From: Sulfomarinibacter sp963741385
GTDB taxonomy: Bacteria > Acidobacteriota > Thermoanaerobaculia > Thermoanaerobaculales > Sulfomarinibacteraceae
Length of the DNA: 64,000 nucleotides
Direction of reading: 5' to 3'
Assembly: GCA_963741385.1 (NCBI GenBank)
Contig: CAVUHO010000010.1
Span: 1,178,001-1,242,000, forward strand
Shown one piece after another: positions 19,186-28,620 of the stretch (the stretch's first letter is position 1; every line of letters starts with the position of its first letter). Below the pieces are notes generated by a model that worked only from the letters and a program-made list of their open reading frames with translations, ran no database searches and was not told where the DNA came from. Both the position numbers and the translations under genes were made by a program.

Positions 19186-19705
19186 ATGGTCAATATCTAC
19201 CTGGTTGGTTTTATGGGCGCCGGCAAGACCTCGGTGGGGCAACGGCTGGCGAGCCATCTGGGCGCCCGTTTTCTCGATCTCGATGAACGGCTGTGCGAGC
19301 GTTTCGGCTGCCCGATTTCCGAGGTGTTTCAGCACCACGGCGAAACCGTGTTTCGGGCCGCCGAAACGGAGGAATTGACGCGTGTGAGCGGGCAGGACGG
19401 CCTGGTGGTGGCCACCGGCGGCGGCGCCTTCTCGACCCAGGCCAACCGGTCGGTGATCGAAGGGGCAGGGGGGATCTCGGTCTTTCTCGACCTGCCGTGG
19501 GAGGTGCTCGAGGAACGCCTCGAGGCGGACAATGGCGGTCGACCCGCGTACCGGGGCCCGGAGCCGGCCCGAAGGCTTTATGACGAGCGCCTGCCCGACT
19601 ACCGCCGAGCGACGCTGACGATCCCGCTCGACGGCTCCGAACCGCAGGACAGAGATCGTGGAGATCATCGTGGATGCCGTACGGGGGGCGCCGTGCGGTA
19701 TCTGA
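19186..19705 (+). CDS. aroK: Shikimate kinase, with a +1 frameshift near its 3' end
   Basis: ATG 19186 opens MVNIYLVGFMGAGKTSVGQR with the P-loop GAGKTS, followed by DLDERLCERFGCPISEVF, the RAAETEEL segment and VATGGGAFS. AroK phosphorylates shikimate in aromatic amino-acid synthesis. As given, the frame runs on into the next gene, making an apparent 444-residue fusion. A +1 shift near 19645-19655 restores a normal kinase tail (EIVEIIVDAVRGAPCGI) ending at TGA 19703-19705. That stop overlaps the next gene by 13 bases, as expected for separate genes. I therefore treat the fusion as an artefact or mutation. Confidence 0.85.
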
Positions 19706-20448
19706 TCCTGAGCGACATTCACGCCAACTGGGAAGCGTTGCAGGCCATCCGCGCCCACGTGCGGCGCAAGCGTTTTGACCGTGTGATCTTCCTCGGCGAT
19801 GCGGTCGGCTACGGCGCGTCCCCCAACCCGGTCCTCGACTGGATGCGGTCGCTCGGAGGCAACCTGGATGGCGTGCGTGGCAACCACGATCGTGTGTGTT
19901 CGGGCATCGACAGCGCCGACTACTTCAACCACTACGCCAAACAGGCCGCGCTGTGGACCCTCGAACACCTCGACGATCGCAACCTCGAGTTCCTGCGGTC
20001 CCTTCCGGAGGGTCCGCTCGAGCTCAGCGACCAGCTCGCCATTTGCCACGGTTCGAGCATCGACGAGGACGCGTACGTGTTTTCGGCCTACGACGCCCAA
20101 CTCGCCTTCGGCGGTCTGCCCCACCACCTGATTCTTTTCGGCCACACCCACGTGCCGTCGCTGTTTGTCCTGCGGGAGCACAACGGCACCCAGACGCTCA
20201 AGGTGCGCCTGGTCACCGGCCGGAGGCTGGTCCTGGATCTCGAGCCGGAGAGCCGCTACCTGATCAACCCGGGTTCGGCGGGTCAACCGCGCGACCGCGA
20301 TCCCCGCGCCGCCTACGCCATTCTCGACACCGACCAACGGCGGATCTACTTCTACCGGGTCAGCTACCGGGCGTCGGAGGCGAGGCGCCGCATTCTGACC
20401 GCGGGTCTGCCGCCGGTCCTCGGGGATCGGCTGCTGTACGGGGCCTGA
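19693..20448 (+). CDS. Calcineurin-like phosphoesterase (YfcE/MJ0936-type)
   Basis: GTG 19693 gives 251 residues beginning VRYLILSDIHANWEALQAI. Metallophosphoesterase motifs appear in order: D-x-H (SDIHAN), GDAVGYG, GVRGNHDR, CHGS and FGHTHVPS, followed by YLINPGSAGQPRDRD near the end, typical of YfcE-like phosphodiesterases. The substrate is unknown. It sits between aroK and the HEAT-cyclophilin gene on the same strand, separated from the latter by three bases. Confidence 0.88.
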   Translation: MRYLILSDIHANWEALQAIRAHVRRKRFDRVIFLGDAVGYGASPNPVLDWMRSLGGNLDGVRGNHDRVCSGIDSADYFNHYAKQAALWTLEHLDDRNLEFLRSLPEGPLELSDQLAICHGSSIDEDAYVFSAYDAQLAFGGLPHHLILFGHTHVPSLFVLREHNGTQTLKVRLVTGRRLVLDLEPESRYLINPGSAGQPRDRDPRAAYAILDTDQRRIYFYRVSYRASEARRRILTAGLPPVLGDRLLYGA

Positions 20449-20451
20449 ACC

Positions 20452-22500
20452 GTGGTCCGGGTGTCGTCCCTCGTAACCTCCCTGGTGTTGGCAAGCGCCC
20501 ACGCTGTGGCGCAGGGCCAGACCGCGTCGGGCGATCAGATGGCCTATCTCGCGACCGCCCTCGACCGGTGGTCGATCGATCTTCCGATCGCGGTGACCAT
20601 GCTCGAAGAGCCGTCCCCGGCCGTCAGGGTGCGGGCCGTCCAGGTGTTGGCTTCCACCGCCGACCCGGCCCGGATCCCGCTGTTGGCCAGCTATCTGTCC
20701 GACTCCGCACCGGCCGTACGCCGGCAGGTGATGCTGGCAGCCGGGCGAATCGGGATCGGCGGTCTCGACCTTGCCGTCCAGGGTCTGAGCGACAGCTCGC
20801 CCCAGGTTCGTCAGGCAGCCGCGTGGGCCCTGTGCGAGGCGGGTGCAGCGGGCTGGGAACCGCTGGTTCTGCTGCTGACCACCGAGAAGGACGTCGGCGT
20901 GCTCGAAACCGCGCTTGCCAACGTCTGGCGCCTCGAGGGTGCGCCCTGGCAGCCGTCCGTCGCCCGCTTTGCCGGCAACAGCAGCCCCTATCTGCGACGC
21001 GCCGCCGCCTACTCGCTGGCGCGGACCGGCGACCCCGCCGCGCGAGCGGCCCAGCGGCTGCTCGCCGTCGACGAGGAACCGGTCATCCGACTGACTGCAA
21101 TCCGGGGCTTTGCGCGTGGTCAACTGACGGCCGACGACGTCGAGACGGTGGTCACAGCTCTCGACGACTCCGACTGGCGGGTTCAGGCGGCGGCGTGCGG
21201 GGTCCTCGCGGCCGCAGACGCGGTCGCGCTGCCCGCTGCCGCAACCCGCACCGTCGCGTCGTTCTTCTTCTCACCGCACCCGCAGCTCGCCTGGGCGGCG
21301 CTGGCGGCGGCCAAGGCGCAACCGGCGATCGGTTCCACCGCCGATCTCACGGCCGCGATCAATGGTGCGGAGCCGTGGCTCGCCGCCGAAGCGCTGGCTG
21401 CCCTCGCCGCGAGGGATGCGAAGGCGGCGGCGAAGACCGCCGGCGGGTGGGCCGCCGCCACCAGCTCGGGCTGGCAACGCCGTGCCGCGGCGCGAGTGGC
21501 CGTCAAGCTCGGATCGGAAGCGGAGCAACGAGCCGCGGCGGATCCCGATGCCGGGGTCCGGCTGGCGTGGCTTGCGAGCGTCGATGCCGAGGAGGCTGCG
21601 GCGCGCAGCGGGCAGCTCCTCGCACTGCTGGCGACGGACCCCGATCCGGCGGTTCGCGCGCAGACCCTCTCCCTCCTCAGGGAAGCTGGCGCCGCACCAT
21701 CGGTGGAGGGGCTGATCGCCCTGCACACGGCGTGGAAGGGCGACACCATGCCCGATGCCCGCGTCGAAGCGCTGGTGGCGGTGATGACGGCCACCGAGCC
21801 CGGTCCCAAACGGCAGGCGATCTTGAAGCTGGGCCTCGAAGACCCCGATCCCTCCGCGGTCGCGATGGCGGTCAACGCCGCGCGCGGGCTCGGCGAAACC
21901 GTCGCGTTTCCGCGGCGCGAGCCCCGCCACGGCGGTCTCTGGTATCGAGAACTCGCCCGCTGGGCGGCCGACGAGCGGTGGCTCGAAGTCGTGACGGATC
22001 GCGGCGCCTTCACCATCAAACTCGACCTCGACACCGCGCCCCTGACCTCGCGCGAGATCTGGGACCTCGCCGCCGCCGGCTTCTACGACGGTCTCGACTT
22101 CCACCGCGTTGTACCCAACTTCGTCGTCCAGGGCGGCGACCCCCGCGGCGACGGCTGGGGCGGCCCCGGCTTCGTCCTGCCCGACGAACCGTCGCTCGTG
22201 CCCTTCGACTCGTGGCGGGTCGGCATCGCCACCTCGGGCCCGCAGACCGGCGGCTGCCAGCTCTTCTTCACTCTGACCCCGGCCGATCACCTCACCGGCC
22301 ACTACGCCAACATCGGTGAAGTGGTGGCGGGCCGGGAGGTTCTGACCGCGATCCGGGTCGGCGACCGGATCCGCGAGGTGCGGGTGTTGACCGGTAAAGT
22401 CGGCGCTTCGGCTATGCCACCAGACGGTGGGACGGCAACCGCGCCTCGCGACACCGCCGGTACGTCGTCCGCGGCTCCGGCTGCAACCGGCCGCCCCTGA
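20452..22500 (+). CDS. HEAT-repeat protein fused to a C-terminal cyclophilin-type peptidyl-prolyl isomerase
   Basis: The 682-residue protein starts at GTG 20452 with a signal-like segment (SSLVTSLVLASAHAVAQ). Residues about 45-480 are tandem HEAT units, each like VRVRAVQVLASTADPARIPL or VRQAAAWALCEAG. Residues about 500-650 form a cyclophilin domain: GAFTIKLDLDTAPLTSREIW, FYDGLDFHRVVPNFVVQGGD with the FHR active-site arginine, GGCQLFFTLTPADHLTGHY and NIGEVVAGREVL. It probably acts in the periplasm in protein folding, with HEAT repeats as the client or partner surface. The last 30 residues are low-complexity Ala/Pro/Thr. Confidence 0.88.
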   Translation: MVRVSSLVTSLVLASAHAVAQGQTASGDQMAYLATALDRWSIDLPIAVTMLEEPSPAVRVRAVQVLASTADPARIPLLASYLSDSAPAVRRQVMLAAGRIGIGGLDLAVQGLSDSSPQVRQAAAWALCEAGAAGWEPLVLLLTTEKDVGVLETALANVWRLEGAPWQPSVARFAGNSSPYLRRAAAYSLARTGDPAARAAQRLLAVDEEPVIRLTAIRGFARGQLTADDVETVVTALDDSDWRVQAAACGVLAAADAVALPAAATRTVASFFFSPHPQLAWAALAAAKAQPAIGSTADLTAAINGAEPWLAAEALAALAARDAKAAAKTAGGWAAATSSGWQRRAAARVAVKLGSEAEQRAAADPDAGVRLAWLASVDAEEAAARSGQLLALLATDPDPAVRAQTLSLLREAGAAPSVEGLIALHTAWKGDTMPDARVEALVAVMTATEPGPKRQAILKLGLEDPDPSAVAMAVNAARGLGETVAFPRREPRHGGLWYRELARWAADERWLEVVTDRGAFTIKLDLDTAPLTSREIWDLAAAGFYDGLDFHRVVPNFVVQGGDPRGDGWGGPGFVLPDEPSLVPFDSWRVGIATSGPQTGGCQLFFTLTPADHLTGHYANIGEVVAGREVLTAIRVGDRIREVRVLTGKVGASAMPPDGGTATAPRDTAGTSSAAPAATGRP

Positions 22501-22748
22501 TCGCGACCTCGGTCGTCACCGTTAAGAGCCCCAATCAAGAACAACAGACGGCGCCATGTCAACGGTCTGTCAAACATCGTCCAAAGCCGAAATCCGGCTC
22601 CGTAAACGGTTTTATTTGCCATTGGTTGAAACGCCTTGGCGGTATACTGAAAGATGGGGGCGGTGAACTCGGGAAGGCAGTCCGGTCCACCAACCGGTTG
22701 CGGGGGATCGATCCTGGATTGCACTTCTTTCCGGCGGGGAGACGGGTC

Positions 22749-25700
22749 ATGAAACGACTGCTGATCGCGGCGATGGCCGCGGCGTTGTGGCTTCTACCGG
22801 TTGTAGCGGAGGCCCAGGTTAAATGGCCCATGTATCAGGCCAACGCCGCCCACACCGGCTACATCCCGGTGTCCTTCGACCCCGACGATTTCGTCCTCGA
22901 TTGGGAGGTCGTGCTGTCGCCGGAAGGCGAGAATGTCAACCCGGTGGCGGCGGTTGACGGCCGCGTCTTCGCTACTCTGCGGAACATCTTCGACAACGGT
23001 CGGGATGATTTCTACGCCCTCGATGTCACCGACGGCCATGTGCTGTGGTCGAAGGACTTCGGCAATGTTTTTTCGGTCAACCCGCCCGCCTACGATGCCG
23101 GAAAGGTGTACCTCCAGGTCGGCAACCACGCCTCGGATACGCACCTTTACACCTATAACGCAGTCTCCGGCGCCCTTCTCAACAACGGCCCCCATGCCGC
23201 CCAGTGGGACCGCTATTATGCCCCGACCATCGTCGGCGGCACCGCCTATATCAACGGTGGCTCCTACGGCGGGATGTACGCCTTCAACTTCTTCGAGGAA
23301 CCCGACCAGCGCTGGTTCAAGAGTCTCGAAGGCTACGACGAGTGGACCCCGGCTGTTGACGGGATCCATGCCTACGCGTACGTCGGCGGCAAGCTGTCGG
23401 TGGTCTGGTGCGCCTACGGGACCGAGCACTTCTCGATCGACGATCCCAACTTCGAGTGGTGGGGCTGGTCGATGGACCTCGCGCCGGTGCTCGGGGGCCG
23501 CAACGATGTCCTGGTCGTCCAGGATCAACGGCTGATCTCCTTCGACCTCGGCGAGCGGGACATCCGCTATGAGATCGCCGACGGGTTCGGACGCAGCCGC
23601 AACAATCCCAACTCCGGCCAGCCCTCGGTGGCGGGCGGTGTGGTCTACGTCATCAACCACGGCAATCTCGAAGCGCGGAACCAGGACGACGGCGCGTTCC
23701 TGTGGTCCTGGATCCCGGGGGGCGACTTCCGGGTCGAGGGCACCCTCATCATCACCAACAGCCACGCACTGGTGGTAACCGTGGATGATGTGATAGGTGT
23801 GACGCCGGGATACGGCTCGGCCATCCACGCCATCGATCTCGTGACCCATCAGAGTGACTGGTCCTACGCGTTCCCGGAGAGCACGTTCTGGGAGGGCGCC
23901 GTCAGCGGCGATCTCGCGTGGAGCGAGGGCCGGCTCTATTTCGCGCGGGACGACGGTGTTCTCACCGTCTTCAGACTGATCGAGCCCTACGGTCAATCGT
24001 CGATTGTCGAGTTCGAGACGACCTCCTACGTGGTGGCCGAAAACGCGGGCACCGCGACGGTGACCCTGCGGCGAACGGGGTCGGGCGAAGGGGCCGTGAC
24101 CGCAACCGTGATCTCGGAAGACGGCACCGCCACGGCGGGCGCCGATTACGGCGCCGTCAACCAGATGGTGTCGTGGGCGAACGGGGATACTGCCGCGAAG
24201 ACGGTCCAGGTGACCATCCAGAATGACGCCGCAACCGAAGGCCTCGAGTACTTCAGCTTGCTGATCGGCACTGTTACCGGCGCAGCCACCGCGGGGGTGT
24301 TCAACCGCGCCCAGGTGACGATTCTGGATGATGAAACCAACATCCTTCGGTTTTCGTCCTCGGGTACTGACGTCAGCGAGGCTGGTGGCACGATATCGCT
24401 GTACGTCGTGCGCGAAGGTCCGTCAGCAGGGGCGGTGTCGGTGCACTACGCCACCGCCAACGGGACGGCGATGGCGGGTTCGGATTACTCGGCCGTTTCG
24501 GGGACCTTGTATTGGGTTGACGGCGATGCCTCGCCCAAGCCGATCACCGTGACGATCCTCAACGACCTCGTCAAGGAGGATGACGAGGCCTTCTCGGTGG
24601 CACTCAGCGAGCCGCAGGGTGCGGCCCTGGTCGGACAGCCGGCGGTCTTCTCGGTGACCGTCATCGACGACGACGGCCCCCGACTCCAGTTCAGCACGAA
24701 GTCGTACAAGGCCCCCGAGACCGCCAGTTCCGTCGACCTGACCATCAAGCGGCTCGGCATCGCCGAGGGCCCGGTGTCGGTGGATTGGACCACCGGGAAC
24801 GGCACGGCGACCGCGGGCCAGGACTACGGAGCCGACTCGGGAACCCTCGAGTGGGCCGACGCGGATTCCAGCGATCGGATCATCACCATCACGATCCTCG
24901 ACGACGCCGCCGTGGAGGGTGGCGAGGTGTTTCACGTCACGCTGTCCAACCCGGTCGGCAACACTGCGCTCGGTCAACCCTCCCAGGCCAACGTGTCGAT
25001 TGCCGACGACGAGGCGGCCGAGTTCCTGATTCCGACCACGACCAGTCTTGGTCAGACGCGGCCGAGGGTGGCCATGAATGCCGCCGGGAGCACCGTTGTG
25101 GTGTGGGACAGCTGGAAAGAGGACGGGTGGGGCTGGGGCGTTTACGGCCAGCGATTCGACGGCGACGCCGACCCGGCAGGCGGCGCTTTCCGAGTCAACC
25201 AATCGACCGATGAGAACCAGATGGACGGCGCGGTGGCGATGGCCGCCGACGGCAGCTTCGTCGTGGCGTGGGAGGCCGAAATCACCGGCGGGCCTCGGAT
25301 CCACGCTCGCCGGTTCAACGCTTCAAGTACGCCGATCGGCAATCAGTTCGTGGTCAACACCTCGGCCTCCGGCACCCAGACCGACCCGCGAATCGCGGTC
25401 GACGGCGCCGGGCGGTTCATGGTGGTGTGGACCGGCCGCGACGCCTCAGGCTTCGGCGCCTTCGGGCGGATGTTCGCCGCCGACGGCACCCCCGCCGGCA
25501 ACGAGGTTGCCCTCAACACCCACACCTATCTCTCCCAGCACTCGCCGGCGGTGGCGGGGTTCCCCGGCGGCGGGTTCGTAACCGTGTGGGAGAGCTACGG
25601 GCAGGAGGACTACGACAGCGACGGGGTCTTCGCCCAGCGGTTCAACGCTGCGGGCTCGCCGGTCGGAGCCGAATTCAGGGTCAACACCACCACCGAGGGC

Positions 25701-26226
25701 GACCAGAGCGCGCCGGCGGTGGCGGCGGTGGGCAGCGGCGCCTTCCTGGTGGTGTGGGAGGACGCGACCGGTCTCGACGGCGCCTTCGGCAGCATCAGGG
25801 GGCAGTGGTTCGATGCTTCGGCGAGCCCCGTCGGCAACGAGTTCCAGGTCAACAACTACTCCGCAGGCGACCAGGGGCGCCCAACCGCCGCCGCCGACAC
25901 TCTCGGCCGAGCCGTGGTCCTGTGGGAGGGCCGTAGCAACCAGGACGGCTCCGCCGCCGGCGTCTTCGGCCGGGTCCTGTTCGACGACGGCACCTTCGCT
26001 ACCGGCGAGATCCAGTACAACACCTACACCAGCCGATTCCCAGGACCAGCCGGATGTCGCCTGCTCGAGCGCCGGCAACCTGATGGCGGTATGGTCCAGC
26101 GAACAGCAGGACGGCTCCGGCGAAGGAGTCTACGGCGTCTCGTGGCCGCTGCCGGCGGCGCCGGTGATCTTCACGGACGGTTTCGAGTCGGGGAACATGG
26201 TGGGTTGGTCGGCGTCAGTTCCTTGA
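22749..26226 (+). CDS. Secreted beta-propeller / calx-beta repeat protein with a DGFESG tail, frameshifted near its end
   Basis: ATG 22749 opens a clear signal peptide (MKRLLIAAMAAALWLLPVVA, cleavage near AEAQ). Residues about 25-410 resemble a PQQ/BamB-like propeller (VKWPMYQANAAHTGY, YALDVTDGHVLWSKDFG). Then come three calx-beta domains (VVAENAGTATVTLRRTGSG; AGADYGAVNQMVSWANGDT) and a second propeller-like region with VVWEDATG-type repeats. Near 26035 the frame moves +1; in the new frame the protein continues SQDQPDVACSSAGNLMAVWS and ends PVIFTDGFESGNMVGWSA, stop 26224-26226. Such DGFESG tails recur at the ends of exported acidobacterial proteins. It overlaps the converging gene by 12 bases. 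Confidence 0.82.
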
Positions 26227-27444
26227 GGGCGTCTTCATCACCCGGATGCGGTCGGCGCGGCCGTCGGCGACGGTGTCAACCTCGAACAGGAGGCCGTCCC
26301 AGACGACGGTGGAACCGGGTTGGGCGTCGCCGGTCACCAGGTGGTTGACGAGACCGCCCACCGAGTCGATGTCCTCGGGCTGGGCGATGTTGCGGTGGAG
26401 GATCGACTCCAGCCGGCGGAGGGAGAGGAAGCCGGCGACCCGCCATCCACCCTCGACCGCTTCGACCGCACCTTCGTTTTTGAGGTCGAATTCGTCGTCG
26501 ATTTCGCCCACCACCAACTCGAGAAGATCCTCGAGGGTCACCAGACCGGAGAGGCCGCCGAACTCGTCGAGCACCAGGGCGACGTGTTGGCCGGACCGGC
26601 GGAAATCCTGCATGAGATCGGGCAGCGAGCGGCTCTCGGGGATGAAAAGCGGGTAGACCACGAGCTGGGACCACGAATCGCCGGGCAGGAGGCGCAGGAG
26701 GTGTTTGGCATGGAGGACGCCGACGATGTCGTCCGGTGAGCCCTTGACCACCGGAAAACGGCTGTGGGGGGTGCTGACGATGGCCTGCTGGAGCGTTGAC
26801 AGATCCCACGAGATGTCGACCGTGGCCACCATCGGACGGGGCACCATGACCTCGCGGGCGATCGCCCGCTGGTAGCGCAGGACCGATTCGATCATCAGCC
26901 TCGAGTCCCGCGGCAGATGGGCGTGGCGGTGGGCGAGCCGGAGCATGAATAAGAGGTCCTCCTCGGTGACCGGGAGCCCGGGCGCTTCACCGCGGGAGAG
27001 CAGTCGGGCGAGCAGACCCAGAACGAGGTTGACCGGCGTCAGGACGAAGTCGAGGACGTAGAGAATCGGCGCGACCCGGCGTGAGATCCACTCCGCATTT
27101 CGCTGAGCCAGGGTCTTGGGGGTGATCTCGCCGAAAATCAGGATGCCGAGCGTCATGATTCCGACCACCGCCGCCAGACCGCCGTGCTCGGAGAGGTTGT
27201 AGGCGATCGAGGTGGCCAGGGCCGAGGCGAGCACATTGACCAGGTTGTTGCCGACCAGGATCGTGATCAGGAGGTTTTGCGGAGCGGTGGCCCACCGGGT
27301 GAGCCCGGCGCGGGTGAGTCGGCCGCTGGTGACCCGGAGGGCTTCGAGCCGGGTCACGGGCAGCGACGTCAGCGCGGTTTCGGAGGCCGAAAAAAAGCCC
27401 GAGCCCAGAAGACACAACGCGATCCCGACAATCTCAAGATTCAC
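26215..27444 (-). CDS. CNNM/CorC-type transporter-associated membrane protein with CBS pair
   Basis: GTG at 27444, with GGGAG five bases upstream, gives 409 residues; ATG 27474 is an alternative. The order is a CNNM domain with three or four helices (SGFFSASETALTSLP, ILVGNNLVNVLASALATS, LGILIFGEITPKTLAQRNAE), then a CBS pair (VMVPRPMVATVDIS to PDDIVGVLHAKHLL, and HVALVLDEFGGLSGLVTLED). The C-terminal CorC_HlyC domain contains GGWRVAGFLSLRRLE. Relatives take part in Mg2+/Co2+ homeostasis. It converges with the preceding propeller gene. Confidence 0.92.
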   Translation of the reverse strand: MNLEIVGIALCLLGSGFFSASETALTSLPVTRLEALRVTSGRLTRAGLTRWATAPQNLLITILVGNNLVNVLASALATSIAYNLSEHGGLAAVVGIMTLGILIFGEITPKTLAQRNAEWISRRVAPILYVLDFVLTPVNLVLGLLARLLSRGEAPGLPVTEEDLLFMLRLAHRHAHLPRDSRLMIESVLRYQRAIAREVMVPRPMVATVDISWDLSTLQQAIVSTPHSRFPVVKGSPDDIVGVLHAKHLLRLLPGDSWSQLVVYPLFIPESRSLPDLMQDFRRSGQHVALVLDEFGGLSGLVTLEDLLELVVGEIDDEFDLKNEGAVEAVEGGWRVAGFLSLRRLESILHRNIAQPEDIDSVGGLVNHLVTGDAQPGSTVVWDGLLFEVDTVADGRADRIRVMKTPSRN

Positions 27445-27518
27445 TGGGTCTCCCGGGTTCCTCCATAGCGGCATCGTAGCCCGGATCGGCCGGCAGTTCC
27501 AGGGAAGGCCGGGGAGCA

Positions 27519-27585
27519 AGGGAGAAAGGGAGAAAGGGAGAAAGGGGGCCATCGCAAATTTCGGATTTCGGATTTCGGATTTGGA
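27519..27585. repeat. Octamer (GAGAAAGG)n and heptamer (ATTTCGG)n arrays
   Basis: Upstream of the CNNM gene, 27519-27547 contains about three copies of the 8-bp unit GAGAAAGG. 27556-27585 holds four ATTTCGG-type units followed by a C-rich stretch (GTCACCCGCTCACCCGG). This is the heptamer family of 4451 and 46636, here without a facing partner. Confidence 0.75.
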
Positions 27586-27640
27586 ATGTCACCCGCTCAC
27601 CCGGTCTGCCCGCAGATCACGCAGATGAACGCAGATAGAC

Positions 27641-27720
27641 GTGCGGCGGAGGTGCCTGGCTCCCACCATGATGTTGTCCTCAACATCATGGTGGCGTGCC
27701 TGGCATCCTCACGGGAAGGG
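27641..27720 (+). repeat. Hairpin element A with conserved ends and a palindromic core
   Basis: The element starts GTGCGGCGGAGGTGCCTGGC and ends GTGCCTGGCATCCTCACGG plus GAAG. Between them lies a perfect palindrome, CCACCATGATGTTG and CAACATCATGGTGG, with a 4-base loop. Ends match those of the triplet at 42091-42351 and of the reversed copy at 29813-29876, while the core differs. Bases 27721-27823 hold the leader of the next gene with a GGGAGG ribosome site. Confidence 0.85.
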
Positions 27721-27823
27721 CGTGCTGATACGAGCCCAGTCGGGTCCTTTCCCCCCTGCTCCCCTGCCCAGACGGTGGTATCCTGACCGCCAACGAACAC
27801 AGCAATCCGTGCGGGAGGTAATC

Positions 27824-28579
27824 ATGGGTAACGGCGAGCAGGCTCCGGCGAAAAAGGGTCTTCCAATCTGGGCGTGGGTCGGGATCGGTTGCGGCGGACT
27901 GTCGATCCTGGTTCTGGTCGTGGTGCTGGCCGCAGGCTTCTTTGTGGCCAACAAGGTCAAGGACGTGGCCGGCGATTTTGAAGACAACCCGGCGATGGCG
28001 ACGGCGAAAATGATCGTCAAGCTCAACCCCGAACTGGAAGAGGTCGCGACCGACGAGGAGGCCGGCACCATCACCGTCCGCAACAAGAAGACCGGCGAGG
28101 AGATCACGGTCAACTTCGACGACATCCAGGAAGGCAAGCTCAGCTTCACCACCGACAAGGGCGAGGTGACGGTTGATGCGTCGGACCTCGAGGAGAGCGG
28201 TTCGATGACGGTCACGAATGAGGAGGGATCGGTGGTGTTTGCCACCGGCAAGCCCGCCGCGCAGGACCTGCCGTCGTGGGTGCCGATGTACCCCGGGACC
28301 CAACCCTCGAGCCGCCACTCCATGCGCACCGAGACCACCCTGTCCGGCGGGTTTGAAATCACGACGGCTGATGCTGTGGCCGACGTTCTGGAGTTCTACC
28401 GGGCGGCGCTCGAGTCCGCGGGCTACTCGATCAGCGTCAACACCTACACCCAGGACACCACCGAAGGCGGCATGGTGAACGGCAACAACGAGGCGGAGGA
28501 GCGTTCCGTCGTTGTGATTCTCAGCCGCGAGGCCGGGGACAGCACGAAGGCGGTCGTCAGCTTCAACGAGGGTTCGTAG
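27824..28579 (+). CDS. Membrane-anchored protein of unknown function
   Basis: The 251-residue protein (ATG 27824, ribosome site GGGAGGT) has a short cytoplasmic start, one transmembrane helix (residues about 20-43, rich in Val/Leu/Gly), then an acidic exported part. Residues about 70-145 consist of short repeated beta-like segments (TITVRNKKTGEEITVNF, KLSFTTDKGEVTVDA, SMTVTNEEGSVVF). Residues about 150-251 hold a second domain with LPSWVPMYPGTQPS and ADVLEFYRAALESAGYSI. I do not recognise a named family. It converges on mrp, with a shared hairpin between the stops. Confidence 0.8.
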   Translation: MGNGEQAPAKKGLPIWAWVGIGCGGLSILVLVVVLAAGFFVANKVKDVAGDFEDNPAMATAKMIVKLNPELEEVATDEEAGTITVRNKKTGEEITVNFDDIQEGKLSFTTDKGEVTVDASDLEESGSMTVTNEEGSVVFATGKPAAQDLPSWVPMYPGTQPSSRHSMRTETTLSGGFEITTADAVADVLEFYRAALESAGYSISVNTYTQDTTEGGMVNGNNEAEERSVVVILSREAGDSTKAVVSFNEGS

Positions 28580-28594
28580 ACCGTAGCCCTGCAG

Positions 28595-28619
28595 CGGGCG
28601 GCGGCTGGGCTGCCGCCCG
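28595..28619. terminator. Hairpin between convergent genes
   Basis: CGGGCGGCGGC and GCTGCCGCCCG pair over 11 bp (one G-T) around a 3-base loop, exactly in the gap between the membrane-anchored gene and mrp. It lacks a clear T-run on either side but is well placed to serve both strands. Confidence 0.45.
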
Positions 28620-28620
28620 T

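Noticed and set aside
18811..21123. 770-codon minus-strand frame opposite accC-aroK-phosphoesterase-HEAT genes
   Set aside because: Four convincing plus-strand genes occupy the same bases; the frame has no recognisable domain.
22640..22650. TATACT as -10 box for the propeller/calx-beta gene
   Set aside because: No -35 at acceptable spacing; kept out of the feature list.
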